DNA from: CAYPTI01 sp964413525 [NCBI: uncultured bacterium]
Lineage (GTDB): Bacteria; T1Sed10-126
Direction: 5' to 3'
DNA: 14,082 nucleotides
Assembly: GCA_964413525.1 (NCBI GenBank)
Contig: CAYPTI010000040.1
Location: 1 to 14,082, forward strand
Under the pieces are notes generated by a model. That model worked only from the letters and a program-made list of their open reading frames with translations, made no database searches and was not told the DNA's origin. Numbering within the stretch: the first letter of the stretch is position 1; the number at the start of each line of letters is the position of its first letter. This document shows positions 1 through 6,598 of the stretch, in pieces. Made by a program: the position numbers and the translations under genes.

Positions 1-197
1 TCCTCCGGCGATTCCCCCGTCTCGGACAGTCGTTCGGCAAACAGCTTCTCCGCTCCGTGACCGATGGCCCGGCGGATCGCTTGCTCCGGTAACTCCGCGA
101 GATCCCGTTCCCGCCGCATGTAGTTCAGCGCCCGCGCGATGTCCTCCGTCGTGTCCATCAGCGTGCCGTCAAAATCAAACACACAGTGCAACGTCAC
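1..197 (-). CDS. HAD-family phosphatase, phosphoglycolate phosphatase-like (N-terminal part)
   Basis: The first 65 residues of a haloacid dehalogenase superfamily hydrolase; the gene runs off the left edge. Motif I reads FDFDGT (residues 7-12), so D8 is the expected nucleophile and D10 the acid/base, with Mg2+ as cofactor. After it come LMDTTEDIARALN and AIGHGAEKLF, which match the start of the cap domain in Gph-type phosphoglycolate phosphatases. The likely start is the GTG at 197: an in-frame TGA lies three codons upstream, and a GGAGG-type ribosome site sits about 11 bases before it. The substrate cannot be fixed because the cap and motifs II-IV are missing; other small phosphosugars or pyrophosphate are possible. 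The gene is divergent from the SSS symporter, with a 117-base gap that must hold both promoters. Confidence 0.85.
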   Translation of the reverse strand, partial: MTLHCVFDFDGTLMDTTEDIARALNYMRRERDLAELPEQAIRRAIGHGAEKLFAERLSETGESPE

Positions 198-314
198 CGG
201 CGTTCATTCCCTCCGTCTCGCTACGAATCCGTTGAGATCCATTTACGTTGAAGCACGATTCGCTCAAAATCAACCCCCGGTTCCACCCAGCCCGCCCGGT
301 CCGGGAGGTTCAGC

Positions 315-1949
315 ATGCATCCGGTGGACTGGTTTGTCATCGGCCTCTACGTCCTCATCGTTATCGCCGTCGCCGCCTGGGCGAACCGGTACCTCCACGA
401 TTCCTCCGATTACTACCAGACCGGTCGGTCCATGCGCTGGTGGCAGTCGGGCCTGTCCACCATGGCCACCCAGCTCAGCGCGGTCAGTTTCGTGTCCGTG
501 CCGGCGTTCGTGGCGGTGGCCGAGGGAGGCGGTCTTCGCTGGCTGGCCTACGAGTTCGGCCTTCCGCTGGGAATTTTGATCGTTCTTCTGGTCCTCGTCC
601 CGGCCCTCACCGAGGTCTGGCCCGTCAGCATTTACGAACTGCTGGAGGACCGCGTGGGACGGTCGACCCGGCGTCTGGTATCGGGGTTGTTTCTGCTCGG
701 ACGCGGGCTCGCAACGGGGGTGATCGTGCTTACCGGCGGCCTGATCGTCTCCACCACCCTGCAGATCAACCTGGCGGCTTCCATCGTGATCATCGGCCTG
801 ATCACCCTGGTCTACGACCTGATCGGAGGCATCCGGGTGGTTATTTTGAGCGACGTCATCCAGATGGGCATTATCGTCGTGGGCCTCCTGGCCTGCGGGG
901 TGGCGGCCGTCAATCTTCTGGATCCGGGAACCGTCGTCAGGGCTCTGGATCCCGCCCGGTACCGGATCCTGATCTGGGAGGATCTGGGTCTGAAGTCCGG
1001 TGAGGACTACGGGTTCTGGCCGATGCTGATCGGAGGCACGGTGCTGTATGCCTCCTACTACGGGTGCGATCAGAGCCAGATGCAGCGGGAACTGTCGGTC
1101 CGTGATGCCGGGGAACTTCGCGGATCCCTGCTGCTGAACGCCCTCGGCCGGTTCCCCGTCGTGCTGCTCTACTGTCTGGTGGGCCTGTTCGTGGGGGCCG
1201 TGCTCTCGGTGCCCGAACACGCCGCCGAAATGGCGGACACCGTCGGGCGCTCCCCGGAGGAGTTCGGGACGATGCTTGAGACCCACCCCGATCGGATGCT
1301 GCCCGTCTTCATCCTGACCTACCTTCCTCCGGGGATGGTCGGGTTGCTGTTTGCCGGCCTGGTCGCGGCCCTGATGTCCAGCCTGGACTCGGCGGTGAAC
1401 TCCCTGAGTGCGGTCACCGTCCGCGACCACCTTGACCTTGACTTCCCTCGGCTCAAACAACGGCTCGGCGATCTCACGCTCTCCCGTCTGACCACCGTCT
1501 TCTGGGCAACCTTTGCCCTGACGGCGGCGCTGGTCTTCGCGTACGCGGGCGAAGCCACTCGCGAGACCGTGGTGGTCCTGATCAATCAGATCGGAAGCGT
1601 CCTGTATGGTCCCATCCTGGGGGCCTTCCTGCTGGCCGTGATCGGGTCGGGGCTGTCGCCCCGCGGCGTCAACATCGCGGTGCTCGGGGGGGTGGCGGTG
1701 AGCGGGGGACTGTGGCTGGTTACCTGGCAGACCGCCGTGCACGTTTCCTGGCTCTGGTGGATTCCCTCCGGCACGCTGGCCACGCTGTTTCTTGGGCTGG
1801 GAGCGGTCGCCGGGGACCGGATTTCCCTCAACCGGTGGGTGACCGTCCTCCCCGAAGAAGGTTCCCGCCGACTCTACGCTGCGGTCCTGATCGGATGGAC
1901 CGCGGTGATCATCTTCCTCTCCCTGATGCTTGAGCGGCTCCTGATTTAA
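315..1949 (+). CDS. Sodium:solute symporter (SSS/SLC5 family)
   Basis: A 544-residue polytopic inner-membrane protein that should couple Na+ entry to uptake of an organic solute. Family hallmarks are clear: an early segment YYQTGRSMRWW then TQLSAVSFVSVPAF (TM1-TM2 region, about 33-65), GGIRVVILSDVIQ (171-183), DQSQMQREL (252-260), and AALMSSLDSAVNSLS (351-365). The serine pair at 355-356 corresponds to the Na2 sodium site of the fold. Hydrophobic segments continue to the end (about 13 in total), ending in a short tail. The length is normal for the family. The ATG at 315 follows GGGAGG (303-308) at a 6-base distance. It appears monocistronic, with convergent genes downstream. The substrate is not readable: sugars, carboxylates and amino acids are all known for close relatives. 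Confidence 0.9.
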   Translation: MHPVDWFVIGLYVLIVIAVAAWANRYLHDSSDYYQTGRSMRWWQSGLSTMATQLSAVSFVSVPAFVAVAEGGGLRWLAYEFGLPLGILIVLLVLVPALTEVWPVSIYELLEDRVGRSTRRLVSGLFLLGRGLATGVIVLTGGLIVSTTLQINLAASIVIIGLITLVYDLIGGIRVVILSDVIQMGIIVVGLLACGVAAVNLLDPGTVVRALDPARYRILIWEDLGLKSGEDYGFWPMLIGGTVLYASYYGCDQSQMQRELSVRDAGELRGSLLLNALGRFPVVLLYCLVGLFVGAVLSVPEHAAEMADTVGRSPEEFGTMLETHPDRMLPVFILTYLPPGMVGLLFAGLVAALMSSLDSAVNSLSAVTVRDHLDLDFPRLKQRLGDLTLSRLTTVFWATFALTAALVFAYAGEATRETVVVLINQIGSVLYGPILGAFLLAVIGSGLSPRGVNIAVLGGVAVSGGLWLVTWQTAVHVSWLWWIPSGTLATLFLGLGAVAGDRISLNRWVTVLPEEGSRRLYAAVLIGWTAVIIFLSLMLERLLI

Positions 1950-2140
1950 TCAATCCTGACCGGGTCCACCGGTCGCTCAGAGAATTGTATCCGGACACGG
2001 GACGAGGCTCGACCCGACCGCTCCGAGCCGACTTCAGCCCGGGAGCACTCGGGAATTCATCCTGCCGTTCCGGGGACGTCGATTCGTCGGGGAAGCCTGA
2101 AGACAGATACCTTCTGGGAAACTAGAGAGGGGACGAACGG

Positions 2141-2767
2141 TCAGAAGAGCAGCGGATCGGGCTGCCGGTCATCCTGGCGGACGAACCGATCCCGGAGTTC
2201 TTCCTTCCGGGTCTCGAACTCCTGCTGGGAGACGGCCGGGTTGCCGGCCTCCATGGGGATGCGCTGCCGGAGTTCCGTCCAGATCGATCCGTCCTGAGCC
2301 GAACAGGACGAGTAGTCGGGCTGTTTCTGAAGGAACCGCGGTTCGCTGAGGGTGTAGGCACGGCCGACGAGCAGGTGGATCGCCTGGGCCGGACCTACCT
2401 GGAACCGGTGCTGGAAACACCGCGGCGAATAAATCGTGTGGTCGGTCAGCCAGTTGAGGCGCTGGTTCTTCCGGATCGTGATCAGGGTGCGGGCCTGAAA
2501 CCAGCTGTTGACGCGGACGTGGTCCTCGCCGGCCTCGGCCTGGTGTTCGGCGGTTTCGTCGAGGTACTTCCGGTAGGGAGGCTGAATCATTTCCTCCTCC
2601 TGATGGGCGTAGGTGGGAAGCAACCAGAACCGGCGTCTCTCCAGGGAGAACCGCGGCTCCTGCAGGGGTCCCTTCCGCAGCAGACAGATCTGATCGCCCT
2701 CTTCCAGGCCCCGGATGACCGCGGCCCATTCCTTGTACGCCGTCAGCACCACGCGTGAATCGGCCAT
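2141..2767 (-). CDS. DUF1802 family protein
   Basis: A 208-residue soluble protein of the DUF1802 family, which has no established function. The N-terminus shows the family pattern: TAYKEWAAVIRGLEEGDQ, then ICLLRKG, then a segment rich in basic and aromatic residues ending LLPTYAHQEEEMI (about residues 45-60). A second conserved-looking block is WLTDHTIYSPRCFQHRFQ (about 127-144). There is no signal peptide or membrane segment, so it is probably cytoplasmic. I chose the ATG at 2767 because AAAGGA lies 9 bases upstream; a TTG two codons earlier would be only 3 bases from that site. It is the last gene of a minus-strand run after the aminotransferase (72-base gap), so co-transcription is plausible. 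The family assignment is from remembered motifs; the role is unknown. Confidence 0.75.
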   Translation of the reverse strand: MADSRVVLTAYKEWAAVIRGLEEGDQICLLRKGPLQEPRFSLERRRFWLLPTYAHQEEEMIQPPYRKYLDETAEHQAEAGEDHVRVNSWFQARTLITIRKNQRLNWLTDHTIYSPRCFQHRFQVGPAQAIHLLVGRAYTLSEPRFLQKQPDYSSCSAQDGSIWTELRQRIPMEAGNPAVSQQEFETRKEELRDRFVRQDDRQPDPLLF

Positions 2768-2839
2768 GTCCAATTATCCTTTCAACCCTGGATCGGGTAA
2801 GGCTGGTCCGGTCCTCGTGCAGTCCATCATCCCCGTATG

Positions 2840-3982
2840 CTACAGAACCTCGTCAAGAGCGTCCATCCACCGTCCCAGGTCGGCTTCGTTGTTGTAGGCG
2901 TGAAACCCCGCTCGCAGGCACCCCCGCCGGGCGCTGACGTCAACCCGCCGTTCGGCGAGCATTCCGGCCAGGTCCTCGGGGCGGGCATCGCCGGGAGGAC
3001 GGGCCGCCAGAATCGGGGACCGGTGGCGGCGGTCCCAGTCCGCCCCGAGAACCTCAAACCCCCGAGTGGAAAGCATCCGTGCGGCTTCCGACCGCAGTTC
3101 CAGGCAACGCCGTTTAATCTCCTTCATGGGATGATCGGCCAGCAACCGGAGGGATGCATAAAGAGCATGAATGCCCAGGTGGTTGGAACTGCCCGGTTCG
3201 AACCGGGCAGCGTCGTCTCGCAGACGGAAGGTCTCCTCGAACTGAAACGCGTCCTTGACCGACTTCCAGCCCACCAGCACCGGATGCAGGACCTCCTGGA
3301 GCCTCGGACTCAGGTACATGATCCCGATCCCCTCCGGCCCGCACATCCACTTGTGAGCGTCCGCCACCAGGCCGTCGACCGGTGACCGGTCCAGTCGGAG
3401 GTCGTCCCAGCCGACGCTCTGGATCCCGTCCACCACCAGGTAGCGGTCCGGTCGAACCAGCTCCTCAAGTTCGTCGAGCGGGGTCCGGAATCCGTTGTGG
3501 AACTGGACCGAACTGAGTGCGAGAACCCGGGTCCGATCCTCCAGGGTGCTCCGGATCGCGTCGAGTTCGATGGACCCGTCCTGGCCGGTCGGGATCCGGT
3601 CCACCTCCACGCCGCGGTGTTCCTGGTTCAGCCACGGAAAGACGTTGGAGGGGAACTCCCCTTCCGGAACCGCCACCCGATCGCCGGACTCCAGGGGAAG
3701 TCCCTCGGCGATCATGCTCAGGCCGGCACTGGTGCCGGGAACAAACGCAACCCGGTCCGGGTCAACCCCCACCAACCCCGCGGCGAGCTCCCGGGTTTCG
3801 TCCGTCCGCCGGATCCAGTCCGATTCGTTGAGGCAACCCCGGTCGACCATGTCACCGGCGAACCGTTCCACCGCCCGGCGGGCCGCATCGGGCAGGGCTG
3901 TCACGGCGGGGGCCTTGAAGTAGGCTCGGGAATCAGTGACGGAAAATTCGTCCCGAAAGGCCGAAAAATCCGGCTCAGTCAC
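2840..3982 (-). CDS. Class V PLP-dependent aminotransferase / cysteine desulfurase-like enzyme
   Basis: A 380-residue fold-type I PLP enzyme. The core motifs are in order: FVPGTSAGLSMIAEGL (80-95, cofactor phosphate region), SSVQFHNGFRTPLDEL (157-172, with H162 expected to stack on the ring), VVDGIQSVG (183-191, D185 to the pyridine N) and ADAHKWMCGPEGIG (207-220, K211 as Schiff-base lysine). The C-terminus has LRAGFHAYNNEADL, typical of class V members. The RxGxHCA active-site loop of SufS-type cysteine desulfurases is absent; a Cys occurs in RRGCLRAG, but not in that context. An aminotransferase, epimerase, or kynureninase- or lyase-like activity is therefore as likely as desulfuration. The start is GTG at 3982, 24 bases after the TspO stop, with only a weak ribosome site. 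It sits in a tspO-aminotransferase-DUF1802 run. Confidence 0.85.
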   Translation of the reverse strand: MTEPDFSAFRDEFSVTDSRAYFKAPAVTALPDAARRAVERFAGDMVDRGCLNESDWIRRTDETRELAAGLVGVDPDRVAFVPGTSAGLSMIAEGLPLESGDRVAVPEGEFPSNVFPWLNQEHRGVEVDRIPTGQDGSIELDAIRSTLEDRTRVLALSSVQFHNGFRTPLDELEELVRPDRYLVVDGIQSVGWDDLRLDRSPVDGLVADAHKWMCGPEGIGIMYLSPRLQEVLHPVLVGWKSVKDAFQFEETFRLRDDAARFEPGSSNHLGIHALYASLRLLADHPMKEIKRRCLELRSEAARMLSTRGFEVLGADWDRRHRSPILAARPPGDARPEDLAGMLAERRVDVSARRGCLRAGFHAYNNEADLGRWMDALDEVL

Positions 3983-4006
3983 GGGACCGTTCCGGTACGG
4001 GGTCCA

Positions 4007-4498
4007 TCAGTTCAGGATGAGAATCCCGGCGTTGAGGTACATCGCGTACAGGACCCAGAGGAGGTAGGGGACGAACAGATAGGAGGCCCAGGGAGAAATC
4101 CGATGGCCGGTCAGCACGTAAGCGACGATCAACCCGGTCAACAGAACAAGGATCACCAGGCCGCCGGCCGGGGACTGGAGACCGAAAATGAACACGCTCC
4201 AGAGGAGGTTGAAGACGAGTTGAAGCAGGAATAACCAGAGCACGAAGCCGCGGTCCCCGGTCGGTCGCCGGGCCACCAGCCAGCCCGACAGGGCGATGAA
4301 CGTGTACAGGATGGTCCAGATCGGGCCAAACACCCCGTCCGGTGGGGTGCCCGGCGGGCCCGATAGCCCCCGGTACCACTCCAGTCCGGGTTCGGTAACG
4401 ACGGCCCCCAGCCAGGCGACCAGTCCACAGGCCAGAACCAGCCCGATCAGGTAGCCAATGCTCAACCAGGCCGGAACGCGTTGATGGGATGCTTCCAT
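4007..4498 (-). CDS. tspO: TspO/MBR family membrane protein
   Basis: A 163-residue protein with five hydrophobic helices (about 12-32, 56-75, 84-106, 112-130, 135-156), the TspO/translocator-protein architecture and length. Family motifs seen: EWYRGLSGPPGTPPDGVFGPIWTI (in the first loop and TM2), LQLVFNLLWSVFIFGL (TM3) and VPYLLWVLYAMYLNAGILILN (TM5). Bacterial TspO proteins bind porphyrins and influence tetrapyrrole or stress responses, but the transported or degraded ligand is still debated. Oddity: where many relatives have an aromatic before TPP and a Trp after PP, this protein has Gly at both places (G50, G55), which may alter the ligand pocket. The ATG at 4498 has GGAGAGG 9 bases upstream. 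It is the first gene of a minus-strand cluster and reads toward the aminotransferase. Confidence 0.9.
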   Translation of the reverse strand: MEASHQRVPAWLSIGYLIGLVLACGLVAWLGAVVTEPGLEWYRGLSGPPGTPPDGVFGPIWTILYTFIALSGWLVARRPTGDRGFVLWLFLLQLVFNLLWSVFIFGLQSPAGGLVILVLLTGLIVAYVLTGHRISPWASYLFVPYLLWVLYAMYLNAGILILN

Positions 4499-4825
4499 CC
4501 GGGAGGTCCTCTCCGTACCGGGGGGTTAAAGCCTTCCGCCTGAGCAACAACGGCCGTCGCAACCCTTCCGTCAGGCTGCCACCCGTTCCGTTCAATCCGA
4601 ACCAGCCGGGACCCCGGATGAGCGGTCCGATATCCAGCGTGAAATCTCCCCGGAGGACGGTCACCGGCTGTCGGAGAAGGGAGTGAAGTCCGTTGTTCGC
4701 AGGGACAGGGAACCCGTTGATGATTCCTTCACCGGGGAGAGAGTACCATACTCAAGGTTGGACCGTACGGTAGGAACTCTCCTCCTGCTGACATCATCCC
4801 CGTCGAAAAGAATCGTCCGTTGTGC

Positions 4826-4887
4826 TTCCGGCTGAACGAGAAGGATGGGCGGAGGCCGTGTTTCCACCCAATTCGTGACACGATCCC
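4826..4887 (+). repeat. Diverged dispersed repeat, copy A
   Basis: Aligns without gaps to 9666-9727 in the same orientation: I count 47 identical bases of 62, and 27 of 31 in the best part (4827-4857), centred on CCGGCTGA-CGA-AAGGATGGG. The alignment can be carried left to 4801 (against 9641) with lower identity, and a much weaker similarity may run back to about 4670 (against about 9516), which would give a unit near 215 bases. Both copies lie in long gene-free stretches upstream of a rightward operon. The function is unknown: it could be a small non-coding RNA, a regulatory leader, a non-autonomous mobile repeat, or a decayed small gene read on the minus strand (PPILxxQPEAxR). Confidence 0.7.
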
Positions 4888-4920
4888 ATGCCGACGTCCC
4901 GTTTTGTTTAACAAGATTGT

Positions 4921-4940
4921 CCAATCGACAAAAAAATTGG
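4921..4940. promoter_or_regulatory. Inverted repeat CCAAT-N10-ATTGG with A-tract
   Basis: CCAAT (4921-4925) and ATTGG (4936-4940) are exact inverted copies separated by ten bases that include a run of seven As (4930-4936 counting the first A of ATTGG). It lies just upstream of the candidate -35 box for the DUF2089 gene, so it could be an operator or UP-like element. The arms are short, so this is tentative. Confidence 0.25.
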
Positions 4941-4952
4941 AGCCGAGCGGGC

Positions 4953-4982
4953 TTGATGGGTCAACGTTTGTAAGAATAAGAT
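4953..4982 (+). promoter_or_regulatory. Candidate sigma70-type promoter for DUF2089-ABC pair
   Basis: TTGATG (4953-4958) and TAAGAT (4977-4982) are separated by 18 bases, matching four of six consensus positions at each box. Transcription would begin near 4990, giving a leader of about 50 bases before the GTG at 5041. It is the best pair I see in this AT-rich segment. Confidence 0.35.
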
Positions 4983-5040
4983 GGTGCAACTGTGACGAAC
5001 CATTTACGGATATCCTTTGATCGAACAGGGGGATTCAACC

Positions 5041-5307
5041 GTGCCCAAATTTCATCCACACGCGGAATGCCAGTACTGCGGCGGAACGATGTATCTGGAA
5101 ACAATGCGGTGTGAGGATTGCGAGACGGCCGTTGAAGGGGTGTTTGAACTGTCGCCGTTATCGGAACTGGACCCGGAGGATCAGCAATTCGTGCGGGACT
5201 TCGTTATGGTAAGCGGCAGCCTCAAGAGCATGGCTGAAAAACTGGACGTCTCCTATCCAACCGTGCGGCGCCAGCTGGACGAAATCATCACGACGCTGAA
5301 GGGTTAA
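5041..5307 (+). CDS. DUF2089 family zinc-ribbon / helix-turn-helix protein
   Basis: An 88-residue protein with a two-part layout typical of DUF2089. Residues 10-27 form a zinc ribbon with two CxxC pairs (C10-QY-C13-GG and C24-ED-C27). After a linker, FVRDFVMVSGSLKSMAEKL and DVSYPTVRRQLDEII (about 53-85) form a helix-turn-helix. Members are presumed DNA-binding regulators, but their targets are mostly unknown. I chose the GTG at 5041 because AGGGGGA (5027-5033) lies 7 bases upstream; a TTG at 5017 would add eight residues ahead of the ribbon. The gene ends four bases before the presumed start of the ABC ATPase, so the two are probably one operon and the regulator may control the ATPase. The family call is strong, the function inferred. 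Confidence 0.85.
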   Translation: MPKFHPHAECQYCGGTMYLETMRCEDCETAVEGVFELSPLSELDPEDQQFVRDFVMVSGSLKSMAEKLDVSYPTVRRQLDEIITTLKG

Positions 5308-5311
5308 CCCG

Positions 5312-6115
5312 GTTTCCATCACCCCTGACCCGCTCGTCCGCCTGAAGGACGTATCCCACCGGTTCGGTACCAACCGGGTCCTGAACGGCATTGACTGGAC
5401 CCTCCGGCGGGGCGAACACACCGCGGTCCTGGGCCCCAACGGGGCCGGCAAAACCACCCTGGTCAAGATCGCCGTGGGGTACGAATGGCCCAGCGAATCC
5501 CGGCTGGTGGAACGGTTTGGTTCCCGCCGCCCGAACCTGCGGGAACTCTGGAAACACGTCGGGTGGCTCCACCTCGGGCTGCTGGAACGAATTCCCGACC
5601 GACAATCCGTCCGCGACACCGTGCTGTCCGGAGCCTTCGCCCAGACTCTCCTGACGAAATCCCTTTCCGACGGCGACGAGCCCGAACTCGGAAACCGACT
5701 CAGGCGATTGATCAAACGGTTCGGTCTGGAATCGCTGGCGGAGCGGAGGATGGCGAACCTCTCCCAGGGCCAGCAGCAGGCGGTCCTGATCGCGCGGGCG
5801 CTGATGCCCAGGCCGGATCTGCTGGTTCTGGACGAGCCCACCGCGGGACTGGACCCGGGAACCCGGGAACGGTTTCTCACCCATCTCAAGCGGGCGATCG
5901 GGGAGGAAGGGGCCACCCTGATCCACGTGACTCATCGACCGGAAGTGATTCTACCGGACATCAAACGAGTCCTCCTGCTGAAGGACGGAACCATTCTCCA
6001 TCACGGGCCGGCGGAGGAGGTCCTTACCACGGAGAACCTGGAAGAACTCTACGACCTCCCCGAGCTTCGGGAACATCAGGTCGGTGGACGCCGGTGGTAC
6101 TTGCCCGGCGAGTGA
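5312..6115 (+). CDS. ABC transporter ATP-binding protein, ModF-like (COG1119 type), non-canonical start
   Basis: A complete ABC ATPase of about 267 residues: Walker A GPNGAGKT (41-48), signature LSQGQ (150-154, with Gln where most have Gly), Walker B LVLDEP (D174, E175), D-loop AGLD, H-switch H208. The segment between Walker A and the signature (RELWKHVGWLHLGLLERIP, then SVRDTVLSGAF) matches the ModF/COG1119 group, whose members are often encoded without a permease, as here. No ATG, GTG or TTG exists in frame between the stop at 5297-5299 and Walker A; the first GTG (5474) would remove Walker A. A GTT at 5312 sits 8 bases after GAAGGG and would begin xSITPDPLVRLKDV, the expected N-terminus, so I place the start there; ATC at 5318 is the other choice. 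It is either a rare start codon, a sequence error for GTG, or a genuine lesion. Confidence 0.8.
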   Translation, partial: VSITPDPLVRLKDVSHRFGTNRVLNGIDWTLRRGEHTAVLGPNGAGKTTLVKIAVGYEWPSESRLVERFGSRRPNLRELWKHVGWLHLGLLERIPDRQSVRDTVLSGAFAQTLLTKSLSDGDEPELGNRLRRLIKRFGLESLAERRMANLSQGQQQAVLIARALMPRPDLLVLDEPTAGLDPGTRERFLTHLKRAIGEEGATLIHVTHRPEVILPDIKRVLLLKDGTILHHGPAEEVLTTENLEELYDLPELREHQVGGRRWYLPGE

Positions 6116-6151
6116 ATGTCCCCGGACCGGCCCGAGGACCGGAACCCTCGC

Positions 6152-6391
6152 TTAATTGAGGCAGACGGGAATTAACACCACGTCCATCTTGCGATCTTCC
6201 ATATCCCACTTGCGCAGGGGGATAAACCGGATGTGGCTCTTGCCCTGCTGGTTCAGGTGGCTGATTTCGTCCAGATCCTCCCCCTGGAAGGAGCGGATCG
6301 GCTGGAAATCGCTGTTCAGGGCCTCCAGGTACCGATCGGTGGTGCGGGCCCAGTGAAGTTCGTCTTCCGGAATGCCTTTCGGCGTTTGCAT
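6152..6391 (-). CDS. Hypothetical small protein, 79 residues
   Basis: I do not recognise this protein. From the ATG at 6391 it gives 79 residues with no Cys before position 77, no signal peptide and no membrane helix; it is polar and mixed-charge, with a basic-acidic stretch RKWDMEDRKMDVV near the C-terminus that ends in a hydrophobic strand (VVLIPVCLN). The start is supported by GGGGGA (6403-6398) 6 bases upstream, the same style of ribosome site as the DUF2089 gene; an ATG at 6412 is further from any good site. It is convergent with the ABC ATPase (36 bases between stops) and divergent from the AbgT transporter. An 8-bp hairpin lies just upstream. Coding status rests on the ribosome site, plausible composition and the lack of a competing gene. 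Confidence 0.6.
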   Translation of the reverse strand: MQTPKGIPEDELHWARTTDRYLEALNSDFQPIRSFQGEDLDEISHLNQQGKSHIRFIPLRKWDMEDRKMDVVLIPVCLN

Positions 6392-6418
6392 GGAAAATCC
6401 CCCGTTATGCATCAGGAT

Positions 6419-6439
6419 TCCGATCCCCTTCGGATCGGA
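6419..6439. promoter_or_regulatory. Perfect 8-bp hairpin in leader of the small ORF
   Basis: TCCGATCC (6419-6426) and GGATCGGA (6432-6439) are exact inverted copies around a five-base loop CCTTC. It lies 28 bases upstream of the minus-strand start at 6391. No T-run follows on either strand, so a simple terminator is unlikely; an operator or leader stem-loop fits better. A TACAAT box on the minus strand (6461-6456) lies just upstream and could be the -10 element, but I see no matching -35. Confidence 0.45.
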
Positions 6440-6598
6440 GGTTTACCACGTTCTTATTGTAACAGAGTCCGGGTGGGAAGTATTCCAACCAACCGAACCC
6501 TCAAAAACACAGCCCGGATCGGTTTCCCCATGAGGACTGGACAACCCGGTCCGGTCGATCGTTAGCTTAAAAAAATAATCAGCGAGGAGGCGATCCGG

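Larger units (their letters stand above)
4515..5040. other. Gene-free stretch between divergent TspO cluster and DUF2089 gene
   Basis: I find no convincing gene in this 526-base stretch. It holds the 5' region of the leftward TspO cluster and the promoter region of the rightward DUF2089 gene. Structure seen: a perfect 10-base palindrome ACCGTACGGT (4762-4771), flanked by GGAGAG (about 4736-4741) and CTCTCC, which could close a larger stem; the repeat copy at 4826-4887; an A-tract (4930-4936) inside an inverted repeat; and a promoter-like pair. The segment 4890-5040 is clearly more AT-rich than the genes around it. An 87-codon minus-strand frame covers the repeat but has no ribosome site, so I do not call it a gene. 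Confidence 0.5.

Noticed and set aside
270-1742. A 490-codon minus-strand open frame opposite the SSS symporter
   Set aside because: It is low-complexity (rich in H, Q, D, G, R), has no domain or ribosome site, and lies opposite a clear membrane transporter; a GC-rich antisense shadow.
1958-1974. Hairpin GACCGG-GTCCA-CCGGTC ten bases after the SSS symporter stop, considered as a terminator
   Set aside because: Only six pairs and no T-run; GACCGG/CCGGTC is very common throughout this sequence, so chance is likely.
4661-4924. Minus-strand frames of about 87 and 120 codons covering the two repeat copies (also 9495-9857) that share PPILxxQPEAxR
   Set aside because: No ribosome sites, different N- and C-termini, and base differences that are not mainly synonymous. 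I keep the similarity as a DNA repeat and not as genes.
6456-6461. TACAAT on the minus strand as -10 of a promoter for the small ORF
   Set aside because: A good -10 match but no acceptable -35 at 16-18 bases, so not listed as a promoter by itself.
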